Shown here: piece by piece, positions 25,740-34,390 of the stretch
How positions within the stretch are numbered: position 1 is the stretch's first letter
How the letters are laid out: the number at the start of each line of letters is the position of its first letter
The notes under the pieces: generated by a model
Told to the model about the DNA's origin: nothing
The model's input: the letters and a program-made list of their open reading frames with translations, nothing else
The model's database searches: none
Origin: Alphaproteobacteria bacterium
Lineage (GTDB): Bacteria > Pseudomonadota > Alphaproteobacteria > Rhizobiales > Xanthobacteraceae
Assembly: GCA_005885285.1 (NCBI GenBank)
Contig: VAZG01000190.1
Coordinates: 1 to 36,389 of the forward strand
Reading direction: 5' to 3'
Length of the DNA stretch: 36,389 nucleotides
Position numbers and translations under genes: made by a program

Positions 25740-26681
25740 TCACCCTTCAACCAGCTCCATGACCGCAGCGGCAAATGCCTCCGGCTCCTCCTGCGGCAAG
25801 TTATGACCGGCGTGCGGGATCACGCGATGGCTGCGGCGGCCGGTGAATTTTGGCGCGCTAGCACTGCCGTCGGTCGCCGGCGTCACGCCGTCGGCGTCGC
25901 CGTCGAACGTGATGGCCGGGACGGTGATCGGCGGCAACTCGGCGAGCCGCCGCTGCAAATCCGTATATCGCGGATCGCCTGCCGCTAGGCCGAAGCGATG
26001 GCGATAGCTGTGGATCACGACGTCGACATAGTCCGGATTGTCGTGCGCGACCGCGGTCCGCTCGAAGCACGCATCGTCGAAATGCCAGTTCGGCGACCAC
26101 TGCCGCCATAATATCCTGGCGATCTCACGCCGGTTGGCCGCGAGCCCCACGCGCCCGCGCTCGAGCTGAAAATAATATTGGTACCACAGCGCAACCTCAT
26201 GCTGCGGCCGCGCCGGCACCATGGCACGCGCGATATCCTGAATGAGGTAGCTGTTCACCGCGACCAGGCCGATGCAGCGCTCCGGCCACAGCGCCGCACC
26301 GACGCAGGCCGCGCGGCCGCCCCAATCGTAGCCCGCGAATACCGCGCGCTCGATCTCAAGCGCATCCATCAGCGCCATCATGTCCGCGCCGATCGCGGCC
26401 TGCTCGCCCGAGCGCGGCGTCGTGGCATCACGAAAGCGGGTCGGGCCGTAACCGCGCAAGTACGGCACGACAATGCGGCACCCTGTTGACGCCAGCATTG
26501 GCGCAACGTCGACATAAGAATGGATGTCGTAGGGAAAGCCGTGCATGAGCATCGCAGCCGGGCCATCGGAGGGACCGGCCTCGTAATAGGCGATATCGAG
26601 CACACCGGCATCGACACGGCGGAGCGGTTCGAGGCGTTTTGTCGAGGGTGCACGAGGAACGGAAAAGGACTGCTCGGACAT
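25740..26681 (-). CDS. Alpha/beta hydrolase with aspartate nucleophile (epoxide hydrolase/dehalogenase-like)
   Basis: This is a 313-residue protein. The start at MSEQSFSVPRAPSTKR is preferred because GGAG sits just upstream; a longer frame begins 66 bp earlier without support. The oxyanion-hole motif is HGFPYD. The nucleophile elbow is GYDWGGRA, with Asp rather than Ser, as in epoxide hydrolases, haloalkane and fluoroacetate dehalogenases. An acidic residue lies in FDGDADGV and the catalytic His in HAGHNLPQEEP. The cap region (about residues 145-235, rich in Trp, Tyr and Arg) should determine substrate. Dehalogenase and epoxide hydrolase cannot be separated by eye. The gene is convergent with the ABC permease and divergent from the MBL-fold gene, 90 bp away. 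Confidence 0.8.
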   Translation of the reverse strand: MSEQSFSVPRAPSTKRLEPLRRVDAGVLDIAYYEAGPSDGPAAMLMHGFPYDIHSYVDVAPMLASTGCRIVVPYLRGYGPTRFRDATTPRSGEQAAIGADMMALMDALEIERAVFAGYDWGGRAACVGAALWPERCIGLVAVNSYLIQDIARAMVPARPQHEVALWYQYYFQLERGRVGLAANRREIARILWRQWSPNWHFDDACFERTAVAHDNPDYVDVVIHSYRHRFGLAAGDPRYTDLQRRLAELPPITVPAITFDGDADGVTPATDGSASAPKFTGRRSHRVIPHAGHNLPQEEPEAFAAAVMELVEG

Positions 26682-26771
26682 GTGAACTCCACGGCGGCGT
26701 CTGGCATGATAAGTTTGGCACCGGATGATGCGATTACAATATCGCACGCGTGGCCGAAACGGGGTTTGGCG

Positions 26772-27587
26772 ATGTTGCGATTACCTTGTGCCGCTTTGGC
26801 GATGTTGAGCTGGTTGATCGCACCTGCCGCGGCCGAGGATGTTCCGCGAAGCGAATGCCTGGCGATCTCGCAAGGAGCCCCGCGGGCGGCGCCAGTCAAC
26901 CTGCGGAGGGCTGCCAATGCAGCCGACGAGGTCGCGATCACCTATGCCGGCCACTCGACCTACTACATCGATACCCCCGGGGGAGTGCGGATCGCGACTG
27001 ACTGGAACGGCGCCTATCGCACCGGCCGGCTGCCCGACGTCGTCACCATGAACCGCGCGCACTCGACTCATTACACCCTGTTTCCCGACCCGCACATTGC
27101 CCATGTGCTGCACGGCTGGGGCGACGACGGCCAGCCGGCGAAGATCGCGGAGCGCATCGGCGACGTTTTCATCCGCAATGTGACGACCGACATCCGCCGC
27201 TACTTGGGCGACGATTCGAGCGGCGAGATGATCAAGGACGGCAATTCGATCTTCATCTTCGAGGTCGCGGGCCTGTGCATCGGCCATCTCGGGCATCTTC
27301 ACCATCCGCTCGACGACGCCCGGTTTGCTGCGATCGGCCGGCTCGATGTCGTGATGGTGCCGATCGACGGCACCTATACGATGTCGCTCGACGGCATTTC
27401 GGAGATCACGCGGCGCTTACGCGCAGCCGTCGTGCTGCCGATGCACCGTTTTGCGACGCCGCTCGATGAGTTCATGCGTCGCATCGGCCAGCAGTTCGAG
27501 ATCGACGTCCGCGCCGAGCGCAGCTTGAAGATTTCGCGGGAGACGCTACCGGGCACGCCGACCGTCATCATCCTCGACGGGGTTTGA
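26772..27587 (+). CDS. Exported metallo-beta-lactamase-fold protein with degenerate metal motif
   Basis: This 271-residue protein begins with a signal peptide (MLRLPCAALAMLSWLIAPAAAED), which decides the start over two upstream in-frame ATGs. The core shows MBL-fold landmarks: ITYAGHSTYYIDTPGGVRIATDWNG, then PDVVTMNRAHSTHYT, FEVAGLCIGHLGHLHHPL, VVMVPIDGTYTM and VVLPMHR. In COG2220/UlaG-like hydrolases the second block should read T-H-x-H-x-D-H; here it is N-R-A-H-S-T-H, so the first His and the Asp appear missing while later histidines persist. This may be a non-canonical metal site or a non-hydrolytic member. The gene overlaps nothing and stands alone between a hydrolase and an amidohydrolase. 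Confidence 0.75.
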   Translation: MLRLPCAALAMLSWLIAPAAAEDVPRSECLAISQGAPRAAPVNLRRAANAADEVAITYAGHSTYYIDTPGGVRIATDWNGAYRTGRLPDVVTMNRAHSTHYTLFPDPHIAHVLHGWGDDGQPAKIAERIGDVFIRNVTTDIRRYLGDDSSGEMIKDGNSIFIFEVAGLCIGHLGHLHHPLDDARFAAIGRLDVVMVPIDGTYTMSLDGISEITRRLRAAVVLPMHRFATPLDEFMRRIGQQFEIDVRAERSLKISRETLPGTPTVIILDGV

Positions 27588-27681
27588 TATCCAATACCAG
27601 CCATCGGCGTCATGACTGGCCTGGCGCCGGCAATGCGCTAGTATCGCCGCCTGCAAGCAATAAGAACAGGGAGCGAAATTC

Positions 27682-28731
27682 ATGGCCAGCACTGCACCCG
27701 CCTGGAAGAGCGGGCTTTACGCCGATCCGCGCGAAGACTGGCTCGCGCAATTGACCGAGGAAGTGATGGATCCAGCGCGACCGATCGTCGATCCGCACCA
27801 TCATCTCTGGGATCGCGGCGGTCTGCGCTACATGATCGAGGACTTGGCCGCGGATATCGGGTCAGGCCACAACGTTATAGCAACCGTCTATGTCGAGGCC
27901 CGTTCGATGTATCGCGCGCAGGGCCCAGAGGCATTCCGCCCGGTCGGCGAAGTCGAATTCGCCAACGGTGCTGCGGCGATGAGCGCAAGCGGCGGCTATG
28001 GCAAGGCCCTGATCTGCGCCGGTATCGTCGGCCACGTCAATCTGTTGCTGGGCGACGGCGCGAAACCGGTGCTGGAGGCGGAGGTCGCTGCCGGCAACGG
28101 CCGCTTCCGCGGCATCCGCCATTCCTCGGCCTGGGATGCTGATCCCAATGTCGCCCACATGTATGCGACCCGGCCGAAGGGCTTGCTGGGCGATTCAACC
28201 TTCCGCAAGGGTTTTTCCTGTCTCGCGCCGCTGGGTCTCAGCTTTGACGCTTGGCTGTTCCAGCCTCAGATCGGTGAACTCACCGAGCTCGCGCGAGCCT
28301 TTCCGGATACCAGAATCTGCCTTGACCATTGCGGCGGGGTGGTCGGTATCGGCGTTTACGCCAACCGCCGCGAGGAGCTGTTTCCACTTTGGAAGGCGTC
28401 GATCAACGAAATCGCAAATTGTCCGAACGTAGTGGTCAAGCTCGGCGGGCTGGCGATGCGGCTGCCGGGCTATGATTTTCATCTGCGTCCCGAACCGCCG
28501 ACGTCGGAACAGGCCGCCGCAGCCTGGAAGCCGTATATAGAGACGTGCATCGAGGCGTTCGGTCCCAGCCGCTGCATGTTCGAAAGCAATTTCCCGCCCG
28601 ACAAAGGCCAGTGCAGCTATCAAGTGATCTTCAACGCCTTCAAGCGCCTGGCCGCGCCATATTCGGAGGCGGAGAAGACCGCGCTGTTCTCGAAGACGGC
28701 TGCGGATTTCTACCGGCTCAAACTGGGCTGA
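27682..28731 (+). CDS. Amidohydrolase-2 family TIM-barrel metal hydrolase
   Basis: This 349-residue protein is preceded by AGGGAG at good spacing. PIVDPHHHLWDRGG (about residues 33-46) is the strand-1 His-x-His metal motif of the amidohydrolase-2/PDC-lactonase-like group. Further barrel landmarks are FRGIRHSSAWD, ICLDHCGG (strand-6 His), VVVKLGGLAMRLPG and CMFESNFPPDK near the C-terminus, where Ser/Asn replace the aspartate found in other amidohydrolases, normal for this subgroup. Relatives act on lactones or decarboxylate and hydrolyse aromatic ring-cleavage products. The substrate is not identifiable here. The MBL gene ends 94 bp upstream on the same strand, so co-transcription is possible. 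Confidence 0.85.
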   Translation: MASTAPAWKSGLYADPREDWLAQLTEEVMDPARPIVDPHHHLWDRGGLRYMIEDLAADIGSGHNVIATVYVEARSMYRAQGPEAFRPVGEVEFANGAAAMSASGGYGKALICAGIVGHVNLLLGDGAKPVLEAEVAAGNGRFRGIRHSSAWDADPNVAHMYATRPKGLLGDSTFRKGFSCLAPLGLSFDAWLFQPQIGELTELARAFPDTRICLDHCGGVVGIGVYANRREELFPLWKASINEIANCPNVVVKLGGLAMRLPGYDFHLRPEPPTSEQAAAAWKPYIETCIEAFGPSRCMFESNFPPDKGQCSYQVIFNAFKRLAAPYSEAEKTALFSKTAADFYRLKLG

Positions 28732-28819
28732 GCCTGTGCGCAAAGGCCAGAGCGAGCTTTTGGCAAAATCGGCGTGGGGTGGGGTTTGCCAGCCCGCGGC
28801 TCGAGACCGAAGGGCAATC

Positions 28820-30076
28820 TCAGGCCCACTCCCCCTTCCGAAACACCGGCACGCGCGAGCCGTCGGCGCGGATGCCGTCGATATCGGTCTTGTCGGAGCC
28901 GATCATCCAGTCGATGTGGATCAGGCTCTTGTTGCCGCCTTGCGCCGCGATCTGCTCGGGCGTCAGCTTGCCGCCGTCGACAAAACATTTCGAGTAGCAC
29001 TGGCCGAGCGCGATGTGAGAGGCGGCGTTCTCGTCGAACAGCGTGTTGAAGAACAATAATCCGCTCTCGGAGATCGGCGAGGAATGCGGCACCAGCGCCA
29101 CCTCGCCAAGCCGCCGCGCGCCCTCGTCGGTATCGAGCACCTTGCGCAGCACTTCCTCGCCGCGCGAGGCCGTGGCCTCGACGATACGCCCTTCCTCGAA
29201 GCGGACCGCGATGTTGTCGATCAGCGTGCCCTGATAGGACAGTGGCTTGGAGGAGACGACATGACCGTAGACCTGCCGGCAATGCGGCGTGGTGAAGACT
29301 TCCTCAGTCGGGATATTGGGATTGCAGATGATGCCGTTCCTGGCGACCGACGCGCCGCCCACCCATTCGTGGCCGTCGGCAAGCCCGACCATCAGGTCCG
29401 TACCCGGTCCGGAATAATGCAGCGCCTTGAAGCGCTGTCCGTTGAGCCATGCGGTCCGCTCGCCCAGCACGGCGTTGTGCTTTTCCCATGCGGCCACGGC
29501 GCCATCGCGATCCACGCGCGAAGCCGCGAAGATGGCATCCGCCAACCTTGCCACCGCGACGTCGTCGGCGTCATCGGGAAACACCCGCTTCGCCCAAGAC
29601 AGGCTCGGATAGGCGATGATGTTCCAGTTGGTGTCGAAATTGACGATTTTCTCCAACGCCGGCTGATAGGCGATCGAATTGGCCTTGCTGGCGCGCGAGA
29701 CCTTGGCGGGGTCCTCACCCGACAGCAGCATCGGATCGTCGCCGACAACGGCAAGCCGCGCGGTGTTGGCTGAAAACGCTTGCGCCATGCCCTGATAGAG
29801 CCAGCTCGCGGCGCGGTCGAAGCTGCCGTCATGCCCGAAGCGGAAACGCGACAGCGTCACCTCCTCGTCGGAGAACAGCGGCGTCACGAGGCCCGCCCCG
29901 GCCTTGTAGGCATGCTCAGTGATCCTTCGCACCAACGGCATCGCGACCGCAGGCGCCGTCAACAGCAGATCCTGTCCGGCTCGCAGCTGCAGCCCCACCT
30001 TGACCGCTACCTCGGCGAGGCGGTCGAGTTTGACGGGATCGATCGGCGTCGAGGAATTGCGCTCGTGTGCGGTCAT
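28820..30076 (-). CDS. M29-family metalloaminopeptidase
   Basis: This 418-residue protein has the usual length of the thermophilic-type M29 aminopeptidases (AmpS/PepS/aminopeptidase T). Characteristic blocks are GLQLRAGQDLLLTAPAVAMPLVRRITEHAYKAGA near the N-terminus and GTDLMVGLADGHEWVGG. NPNIPTEEVFTTPHCRQVYGHVVSSKPL carries the first metal-binding Glu, SSPISESGLLFFNTLFDENAASHIALG carries further ligands, and LIHIDWMIGS closes the site. M29 enzymes are cytoplasmic dimeric metalloenzymes removing N-terminal residues from peptides. No signal peptide is seen. It is preceded on the same strand by the TPR regulator gene but separated by 113 bp that include a hairpin. Confidence 0.92.
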   Translation of the reverse strand: MTAHERNSSTPIDPVKLDRLAEVAVKVGLQLRAGQDLLLTAPAVAMPLVRRITEHAYKAGAGLVTPLFSDEEVTLSRFRFGHDGSFDRAASWLYQGMAQAFSANTARLAVVGDDPMLLSGEDPAKVSRASKANSIAYQPALEKIVNFDTNWNIIAYPSLSWAKRVFPDDADDVAVARLADAIFAASRVDRDGAVAAWEKHNAVLGERTAWLNGQRFKALHYSGPGTDLMVGLADGHEWVGGASVARNGIICNPNIPTEEVFTTPHCRQVYGHVVSSKPLSYQGTLIDNIAVRFEEGRIVEATASRGEEVLRKVLDTDEGARRLGEVALVPHSSPISESGLLFFNTLFDENAASHIALGQCYSKCFVDGGKLTPEQIAAQGGNKSLIHIDWMIGSDKTDIDGIRADGSRVPVFRKGEWA

Positions 30077-30098
30077 GGAATTCCGGCCTGTGTTGTTC

Positions 30099-30125
30099 GC
30101 GGGTACGCCATCATACCCGCTTTTA
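30099..30125 (+). terminator. Hairpin with T-rich tail on the plus strand
   Basis: GCGGGTA (30099-30105) and TACCCGC (30114-30120) form a perfect 7-bp stem with an 8-nt loop, followed by TTTTATT. It has the shape of an intrinsic terminator read on the plus strand, yet both flanking genes are on the minus strand. It may stop antisense transcription or act as an RNA hairpin in the minus-strand leader. Confidence 0.4.
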
Positions 30126-30189
30126 TTGCGCCAAGCCTATCATCCGCCGCACATTCGCGCGACCGGTTCTATCAAGCGCCCGCCGCGAA

Positions 30190-31755
30190 CTAAGGCAGCC
30201 CCGCTTTGCGCATGGCGTCAAAGCAATGCTCGCCGTCCTCCCTGTACTTGAAGGCGATAGTGCTTTGCGCTGCCCGGTTGACCGTGAAATCAGGATCAAA
30301 TTGCAGAACCTTGGCTGCCTCCGCGGCCGCATCGGCCATTTGCCCCAACCGCACATGAGTTGCAGCCAACCAAAGATGGACGGCGCCGTAGTTAGGCGCT
30401 CGCAACGCGCATTCCCGCAGGAGCGGCAGCGCCTGCGAATACTGCTTGAGCGCATAATAGGCCAGCCCCAGCCAGTGCGGCGCCAAGGGCACGTAGAACG
30501 GATCAAGCCGCATATGTTTCTTGAGGACCTCGACGGCTCGCATCGATTCTCCCGCATACACTAGCGCGATTGCGGCGCGCCAATCCGTGAAGTTCGGATT
30601 TAATGCGAGCGCCTTCTCGAATTCAGAGACAGCGGCATCATGCTGCCGTTTCCAAGCCAGCACCGCGCCGAGGCTTGCATGGGCATGCGGCAAACTGGGA
30701 TTCAACTGTACGGCCCGGTTTGCCAGCTGGTGGGCGCGCTCAAGCGTTGCGGGCTTGAGATGATCCCCGTCCAGTCGATTGATCCATGCAATGACATACG
30801 TGGTGGAAAGCGTTGAATAAGCGCGGGCAAAATTCGGATCGATAGACAGTGATTTTTCGAGCAAACGCCGGCTCTCGTAGAGGTCCGCAACTTTAACCGA
30901 CGACCAGTATGAGGCGAGAATACCGGCCCCTTGCATGTAGTAGTCATAGGCCTGCCAGCTTGTCGGCGGCTTCAACTGGGTACGTTCCACCTCTGCCTTG
31001 TTGACGTGAGCAACAAGGACCGCGACGACCGCCCGCGCAACCTCGTCCTGAACTGCGAATATGTCTTCTAGCTCCCGATCGTACCGCTCTGCCCAGCGGT
31101 GAGTCGCGGTCGCGGCATCGATCAGTTGCGCGACGATGCGAACCCGACCGCCTTGCCGACGAATGCTGCCCGCCAAAATATAGTGGACACCGAGTTCCCG
31201 GGCGATACAGCGAATATCGGCTCCTTTGCCCCTATACTGAAAGCTCGAATTGCGGGCGACGACGAACAGTTCGGAGAATCTTGACAGTTCGGTGATGATA
31301 TCTTCCGTGATGCCGTCGCTGAAGTAATCCTGGCTGGGACCGTCCTGAAGACTGGTGAACGGCAGGACTGCAACCGAAGGCCTGTCCGGAAGCGTGAGAG
31401 CGGGCCTTGACGCATCGGCAGCGACATCCGCGACCGGCGGTTTATCTTCCTCGCGCACCGAGCCGACAAACCGAAAACCTTTGCGCGGCAGGGTCTTGAC
31501 CAGACGCTGCTCCTTGCCGTTGTCGTCAACTGCCACCCGGACCGCATTGATGCGGGTCGTCAGTGCCGAATCCGAAATGACGCGTCCGCCCCAAACGGTG
31601 GCGATAAGATCGTCCTTGCTGACGACCCGCTCGCGATTGCGCAGCAAGTAGTCGAGCAGATCGAATACCTGCGGCGTCAGCGGTATAAGGTTCGCGACGC
31701 GGCGGAGTTCGCGCCGCTCGGTATCGAGCGCATAATCTTCGAAAAGGTAGCGCAC
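30190..31755 (-). CDS. Winged-helix regulator with TolB-like and TPR domains (CadC/ToxR-type DNA-binding)
   Basis: This is a 521-residue protein if started at the GTG at 31755, which follows GGAGGGG; a longer ATG form lacks a ribosome site. Residues 3-98 form an OmpR/CadC-type winged helix (YLFEDYALDTERRELRR...LTPQVFDLLDYLLRNRERVVSKDDLIATVWGGRVISDSALTTRINAVR). Residues about 125-240 match the TolB N-terminal-like domain (SVAVLPFTSLQDGPSQDYFSDGITEDIITELSRF). From about 300 onward TPR helices appear (NPSLPHAHASLGAVLAWKRQHDAAVSEFEKALALNPNF). No transmembrane segment separates the domains, so it is likely cytoplasmic, unlike CadC. Related proteins are common in rhizobia, sometimes fused to adenylate cyclase domains, which this one lacks. 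It is divergent from a solute-binding protein gene. Confidence 0.88.
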   Translation of the reverse strand: MRYLFEDYALDTERRELRRVANLIPLTPQVFDLLDYLLRNRERVVSKDDLIATVWGGRVISDSALTTRINAVRVAVDDNGKEQRLVKTLPRKGFRFVGSVREEDKPPVADVAADASRPALTLPDRPSVAVLPFTSLQDGPSQDYFSDGITEDIITELSRFSELFVVARNSSFQYRGKGADIRCIARELGVHYILAGSIRRQGGRVRIVAQLIDAATATHRWAERYDRELEDIFAVQDEVARAVVAVLVAHVNKAEVERTQLKPPTSWQAYDYYMQGAGILASYWSSVKVADLYESRRLLEKSLSIDPNFARAYSTLSTTYVIAWINRLDGDHLKPATLERAHQLANRAVQLNPSLPHAHASLGAVLAWKRQHDAAVSEFEKALALNPNFTDWRAAIALVYAGESMRAVEVLKKHMRLDPFYVPLAPHWLGLAYYALKQYSQALPLLRECALRAPNYGAVHLWLAATHVRLGQMADAAAEAAKVLQFDPDFTVNRAAQSTIAFKYREDGEHCFDAMRKAGLP

Positions 31756-31898
31756 ACTGCCCCTCCGTAGCCATACACGACATTCTAGCACAGCCGCAGG
31801 GTCCCGGAATGAAGAAGCCGGTAAGGAAAGTGTAAGCCGCTTGTAAAGCGCGGGTGGCGGGATTCTGGCAACTTCGACCGCCCCAGTCGGGAGGTCTC

Positions 31899-32669
31899 AT
31901 GCGGCGGAATCTCCTTTCAATTTCTGCGATCGCACTGCTTTCAACACAGATGGTCGCTCTCGCGCAGCCAGCGCCCGGATCCGAAATCGCACCGACGGGA
32001 AAATTGCGCAGCGCGGTGATCGGCATTCGCGTATTGGGCGGCGTGGGCGAACCGATCGGCAGGTTCGTGGCGGAAAAGCTCGGCGTGTCTTTTGAACCCG
32101 TAGCCTATCCGAGTCCACAGGCCTATGAGCAGAGCTTCGGCAAGGGAGAATGGGATATCGCAATTGGTCCGCGGGTTCTCGCGCCTGCCGACAAGGCCGA
32201 CGTGGGCCCCGACCTTTGGCTGATCGATCTTTTGTACCTCGCCGCGGCCGGAGAAAGGTTCGCGAGCGCCGATCAAGTTGACCGCCCCGGCGTGAAGGTC
32301 GGCACCATTGAGAACAGTCCATCGGACCGTTTCCTGACCAGGACGCTCAAGTCAGCCGAACTCGTGCGCTTGCCGCTGAGTCCGGTGTTCCCCGCGGACG
32401 CCATCGAAATGATGCGTAGCGGCAGGGCAGACGTGTTTGCAGCAGATTCTGGACTGATTGAATCGATTGCAGGCGGCTATCCGGGTGCGAAGATTGTCAC
32501 GGGCGCTTTCAATACCGTTCGTGTCGCGGTCGCGCTGCCGAAGGGACGATCGGCTGCTGCACAAGCCAAACTCCACGAGATCGTGAACGAGGCGAAACGA
32601 ACCGGAGTCGTTGAAAAAGCAATCTTGCAGGCAGGACTTAGGATTGGCGTCCGTGTTGCACCCGATTGA
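31899..32669 (+). CDS. Orphan periplasmic solute-binding protein (SBP family 3-like)
   Basis: This 256-residue protein has a signal peptide (MRRNLLSISAIALLSTQMVALA-QP). GGGAGG upstream decides this start over an ATG 45 bp earlier. The fold pattern is that of amino acid-type binding proteins: GKLRSAVIGIRVLGGVGEPIGRFVAEKLGVSFEPVAYPSPQAYEQSFGKGEWDIAIGP, then a VKVGTIENSPSDRFL hinge, and AIEMMRSGRADVFAADSGLIESIAGG. No permease or ATPase is adjacent, so it is either an orphan donor to a distant transporter or a sensor. It is divergent from the TPR regulator with 143 bp between starts, which suggests a regulatory link but does not prove one. Confidence 0.8.
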   Translation: MRRNLLSISAIALLSTQMVALAQPAPGSEIAPTGKLRSAVIGIRVLGGVGEPIGRFVAEKLGVSFEPVAYPSPQAYEQSFGKGEWDIAIGPRVLAPADKADVGPDLWLIDLLYLAAAGERFASADQVDRPGVKVGTIENSPSDRFLTRTLKSAELVRLPLSPVFPADAIEMMRSGRADVFAADSGLIESIAGGYPGAKIVTGAFNTVRVAVALPKGRSAAAQAKLHEIVNEAKRTGVVEKAILQAGLRIGVRVAPD

Positions 32670-32699
32670 CCGGTCCGGATGGGCGCGCGGGGACGCCGC

Positions 32700-33713
32700 T
32701 CATCCATTGCGAAATGCATAGGCGTAGCCGTTGAGCGCGGGCGCGCCGCCAAGATGCGCGTAAAGGATCTTCGATCCCACCGGGAAATAGCCGCTTTTCA
32801 CAAGATCGATCATGCCCTGCATGGATTTGCCTTCATAGACGGGATCGGTAATCATGCCTTCGAGGCGCGCGCACAGCCGGATCGCCTCCTTGGTCTCGGC
32901 CGACGGAACGCCGTAGGCCGGATAGGCATATTCCTCAATCAGCACGACATCGTCCGCGACGATCTCCTTGCCGAGCTCAACCAGCTTTGCGGTGTCTCTC
33001 GCGATCGCAAGCACCTGCGCCTTGGTCTGCGTGGGCGTAAAGGAGGCATCGATGCCAATCACCTTGCGTTCGCGGCCGTCCTTGGCGAAACCGACCAGCA
33101 TGCCGGCATGGGTCGAACCGGTGACGGTGCAGACCACGATGTAGTCGAAGGCAAACCCGAGCTGATTTTCCTGCGCCCGCACCTCTTCGGCGAAGCCGAC
33201 ATAGCCAAGGCCGCCATATTTGTGCACGGAGGCGCCGGCCGGGATCGCGTAGGGCTTGCCGCCCTTGGCCTTCACATCCGCAATCGCTGCTTCCCAGCTC
33301 TGCCGGATGCCAATGTCGAATCCCTCGTCGACCATTTCGACGTCCGCTCCCATGATGCGGCTCAACAGGATGTTGCCGACCCGGTCATAGACTGCGTCCT
33401 CATGCGGCACCCAGCTTTCCTGGACCAACCGGCATTTCATGCCGATCTTGGCCGCAACGGCCGCAACCATGCGCGTGTGGTTCGACTGCACGCCACCGAT
33501 CGAGACCAGCGTATCGGCGTTAGAGGCGATCGCATCGGGGATGATGTATTCGAGCTTGCGCAGCTTGTTGCCGCCAAAAGCCAATCCCGAATTGCAGTCC
33601 TCGCGTTTGGCGTAGAGTTCGACCTTGCCGCCGAGATGAACGCCGAGCCGTTCCAGCTTCTCGATATGGGTGGGTCCGAAAGTGAGGGGATAGCGTTCGA
33701 ATTTTTCCAGCAT
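32700..33713 (-). CDS. acdS: 1-aminocyclopropane-1-carboxylate (ACC) deaminase
   Basis: This 337-residue PLP enzyme of fold type II cleaves ACC, the plant ethylene precursor, to 2-oxobutanoate and ammonia in the cytoplasm. The sequence is close to Pseudomonas AcdS throughout: [29 protein letters not shown] with PLP-lysine Lys50, [11 protein letters not shown] with Ser77, DPVYEGKSM with Tyr293 and Glu294, and [13 protein letters not shown] with Leu321. Glu294 and Leu321 correspond to the pair used to tell true ACC deaminases from D-cysteine desulfhydrases, which carry Ser and Thr there. The divergent Lrp-type gene acdR supports the assignment. In rhizobia the enzyme lowers root ethylene and can favour nodulation. 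Confidence 0.95.
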   Translation of the reverse strand: MLEKFERYPLTFGPTHIEKLERLGVHLGGKVELYAKREDCNSGLAFGGNKLRKLEYIIPDAIASNADTLVSIGGVQSNHTRMVAAVAAKIGMKCRLVQESWVPHEDAVYDRVGNILLSRIMGADVEMVDEGFDIGIRQSWEAAIADVKAKGGKPYAIPAGASVHKYGGLGYVGFAEEVRAQENQLGFAFDYIVVCTVTGSTHAGMLVGFAKDGRERKVIGIDASFTPTQTKAQVLAIARDTAKLVELGKEIVADDVVLIEEYAYPAYGVPSAETKEAIRLCARLEGMITDPVYEGKSMQGMIDLVKSGYFPVGSKILYAHLGGAPALNGYAYAFRNG

Positions 33714-33877
33714 GCGAGTGGCCTTGTCCTGACGGCTCCAATATTTCCGGAATCTAACATCCCCGATTGGAAAGGTGCTCTCGAAGTAATCCCATCAAAT
33801 TGCTATACTCGCGTGATTTCTACCATCGACTGTGCGAATACCTTCGGATTGGCAGTCAAAATACGGAAGATCCTTCC
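33714..33877. promoter_or_regulatory. acdS-acdR divergent promoter region
   Basis: This 164-bp region separates the two divergent starts. It contains TTCCGGAA (33745-33752), a perfect 8-bp palindrome within an AT-flanked context (ATATTTCCGGAATC), and an AT-rich stretch near 33800 (CAAATTGCTATACTCG). In the Pseudomonas acd system the Lrp-type AcdR acts in this divergent region. The exact operator here is a guess. Confidence 0.45.
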
Positions 33878-34342
33878 ATGCCCGCGGAAATTGACCGGAT
33901 CGACCTGAAAATGCTGCGGCTGCTGCAAGGCAGTGGACGGCTTTCCAACGCCGAGCTGGCGCAGCTCGTCAACGTCAGCCCCGCGACCTGTCATCGCCGC
34001 ACCCAACAGCTATTCGAGAAGGGTTACATCAAAAGCGTTCGCGCGATCGTCGTGCCGCAAAAGGTCGCGAGGGGCGCGCTGGTCATGGTCGGCGTCGTGC
34101 TCGATCGCTCGACCCCCGAGAGCTTCGCGGCGTTCGAAAAAGCCGTCGCAAAATTGAAATTCATCCTCGATTGCCACCTGGTCGCCGGCGACTTCGACTA
34201 TTTCCTGAAAATCAGGGTGCAGGACATGGCGGATTTCAACCGCATCCATGGCGACCAGCTGATTGCGCTGCCGGGCGTCAGGCAGACGCGAACATTCTTC
34301 GTGATGAAGGAAGTGGTCGACAACGCGCCGCTGGAATTCTGA
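33878..34342 (+). CDS. acdR: Lrp/AsnC-family regulator of ACC deaminase
   Basis: This is a 154-residue protein. The start MPAEIDRIDLKML is chosen because it aligns with the family; the upstream extension does not. Residues 3-60 are the AsnC-type helix-turn-helix (LLQGSGRLSNAELAQLVNVSPATCHRRTQQLFEKGYIKSVRAIVVP). The rest is the RAM ligand-binding domain, with DCHLVAGDFDYFLKIRVQDMADFNRIHGDQLIALPGVRQTRTFFVMKEV. The GDFDYFLKI block is the usual effector-pocket region. Divergence from acdS with a shared promoter region is the known acdR-acdS arrangement, in which AcdR activates acdS in response to ACC. Confidence 0.92.
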   Translation: MPAEIDRIDLKMLRLLQGSGRLSNAELAQLVNVSPATCHRRTQQLFEKGYIKSVRAIVVPQKVARGALVMVGVVLDRSTPESFAAFEKAVAKLKFILDCHLVAGDFDYFLKIRVQDMADFNRIHGDQLIALPGVRQTRTFFVMKEVVDNAPLEF

Positions 34343-34390
34343 TCCATCGACAATATCGTCGCTTCAAGCGAACCACCGAATTCAGGGCTC

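Noticed and set aside
26520..26771. Longer start for the MBL-fold gene
   Set aside because: The extension overlaps the start of the divergent hydrolase gene on the other strand and would bury the signal peptide; the ATG at 26772 gives a normal exported protein.
28710..29282. 190-codon minus-strand open frame in another frame of the M29 peptidase gene
   Set aside because: It is Arg-rich, lacks any domain and overlaps conserved peptidase blocks in the correct frame.
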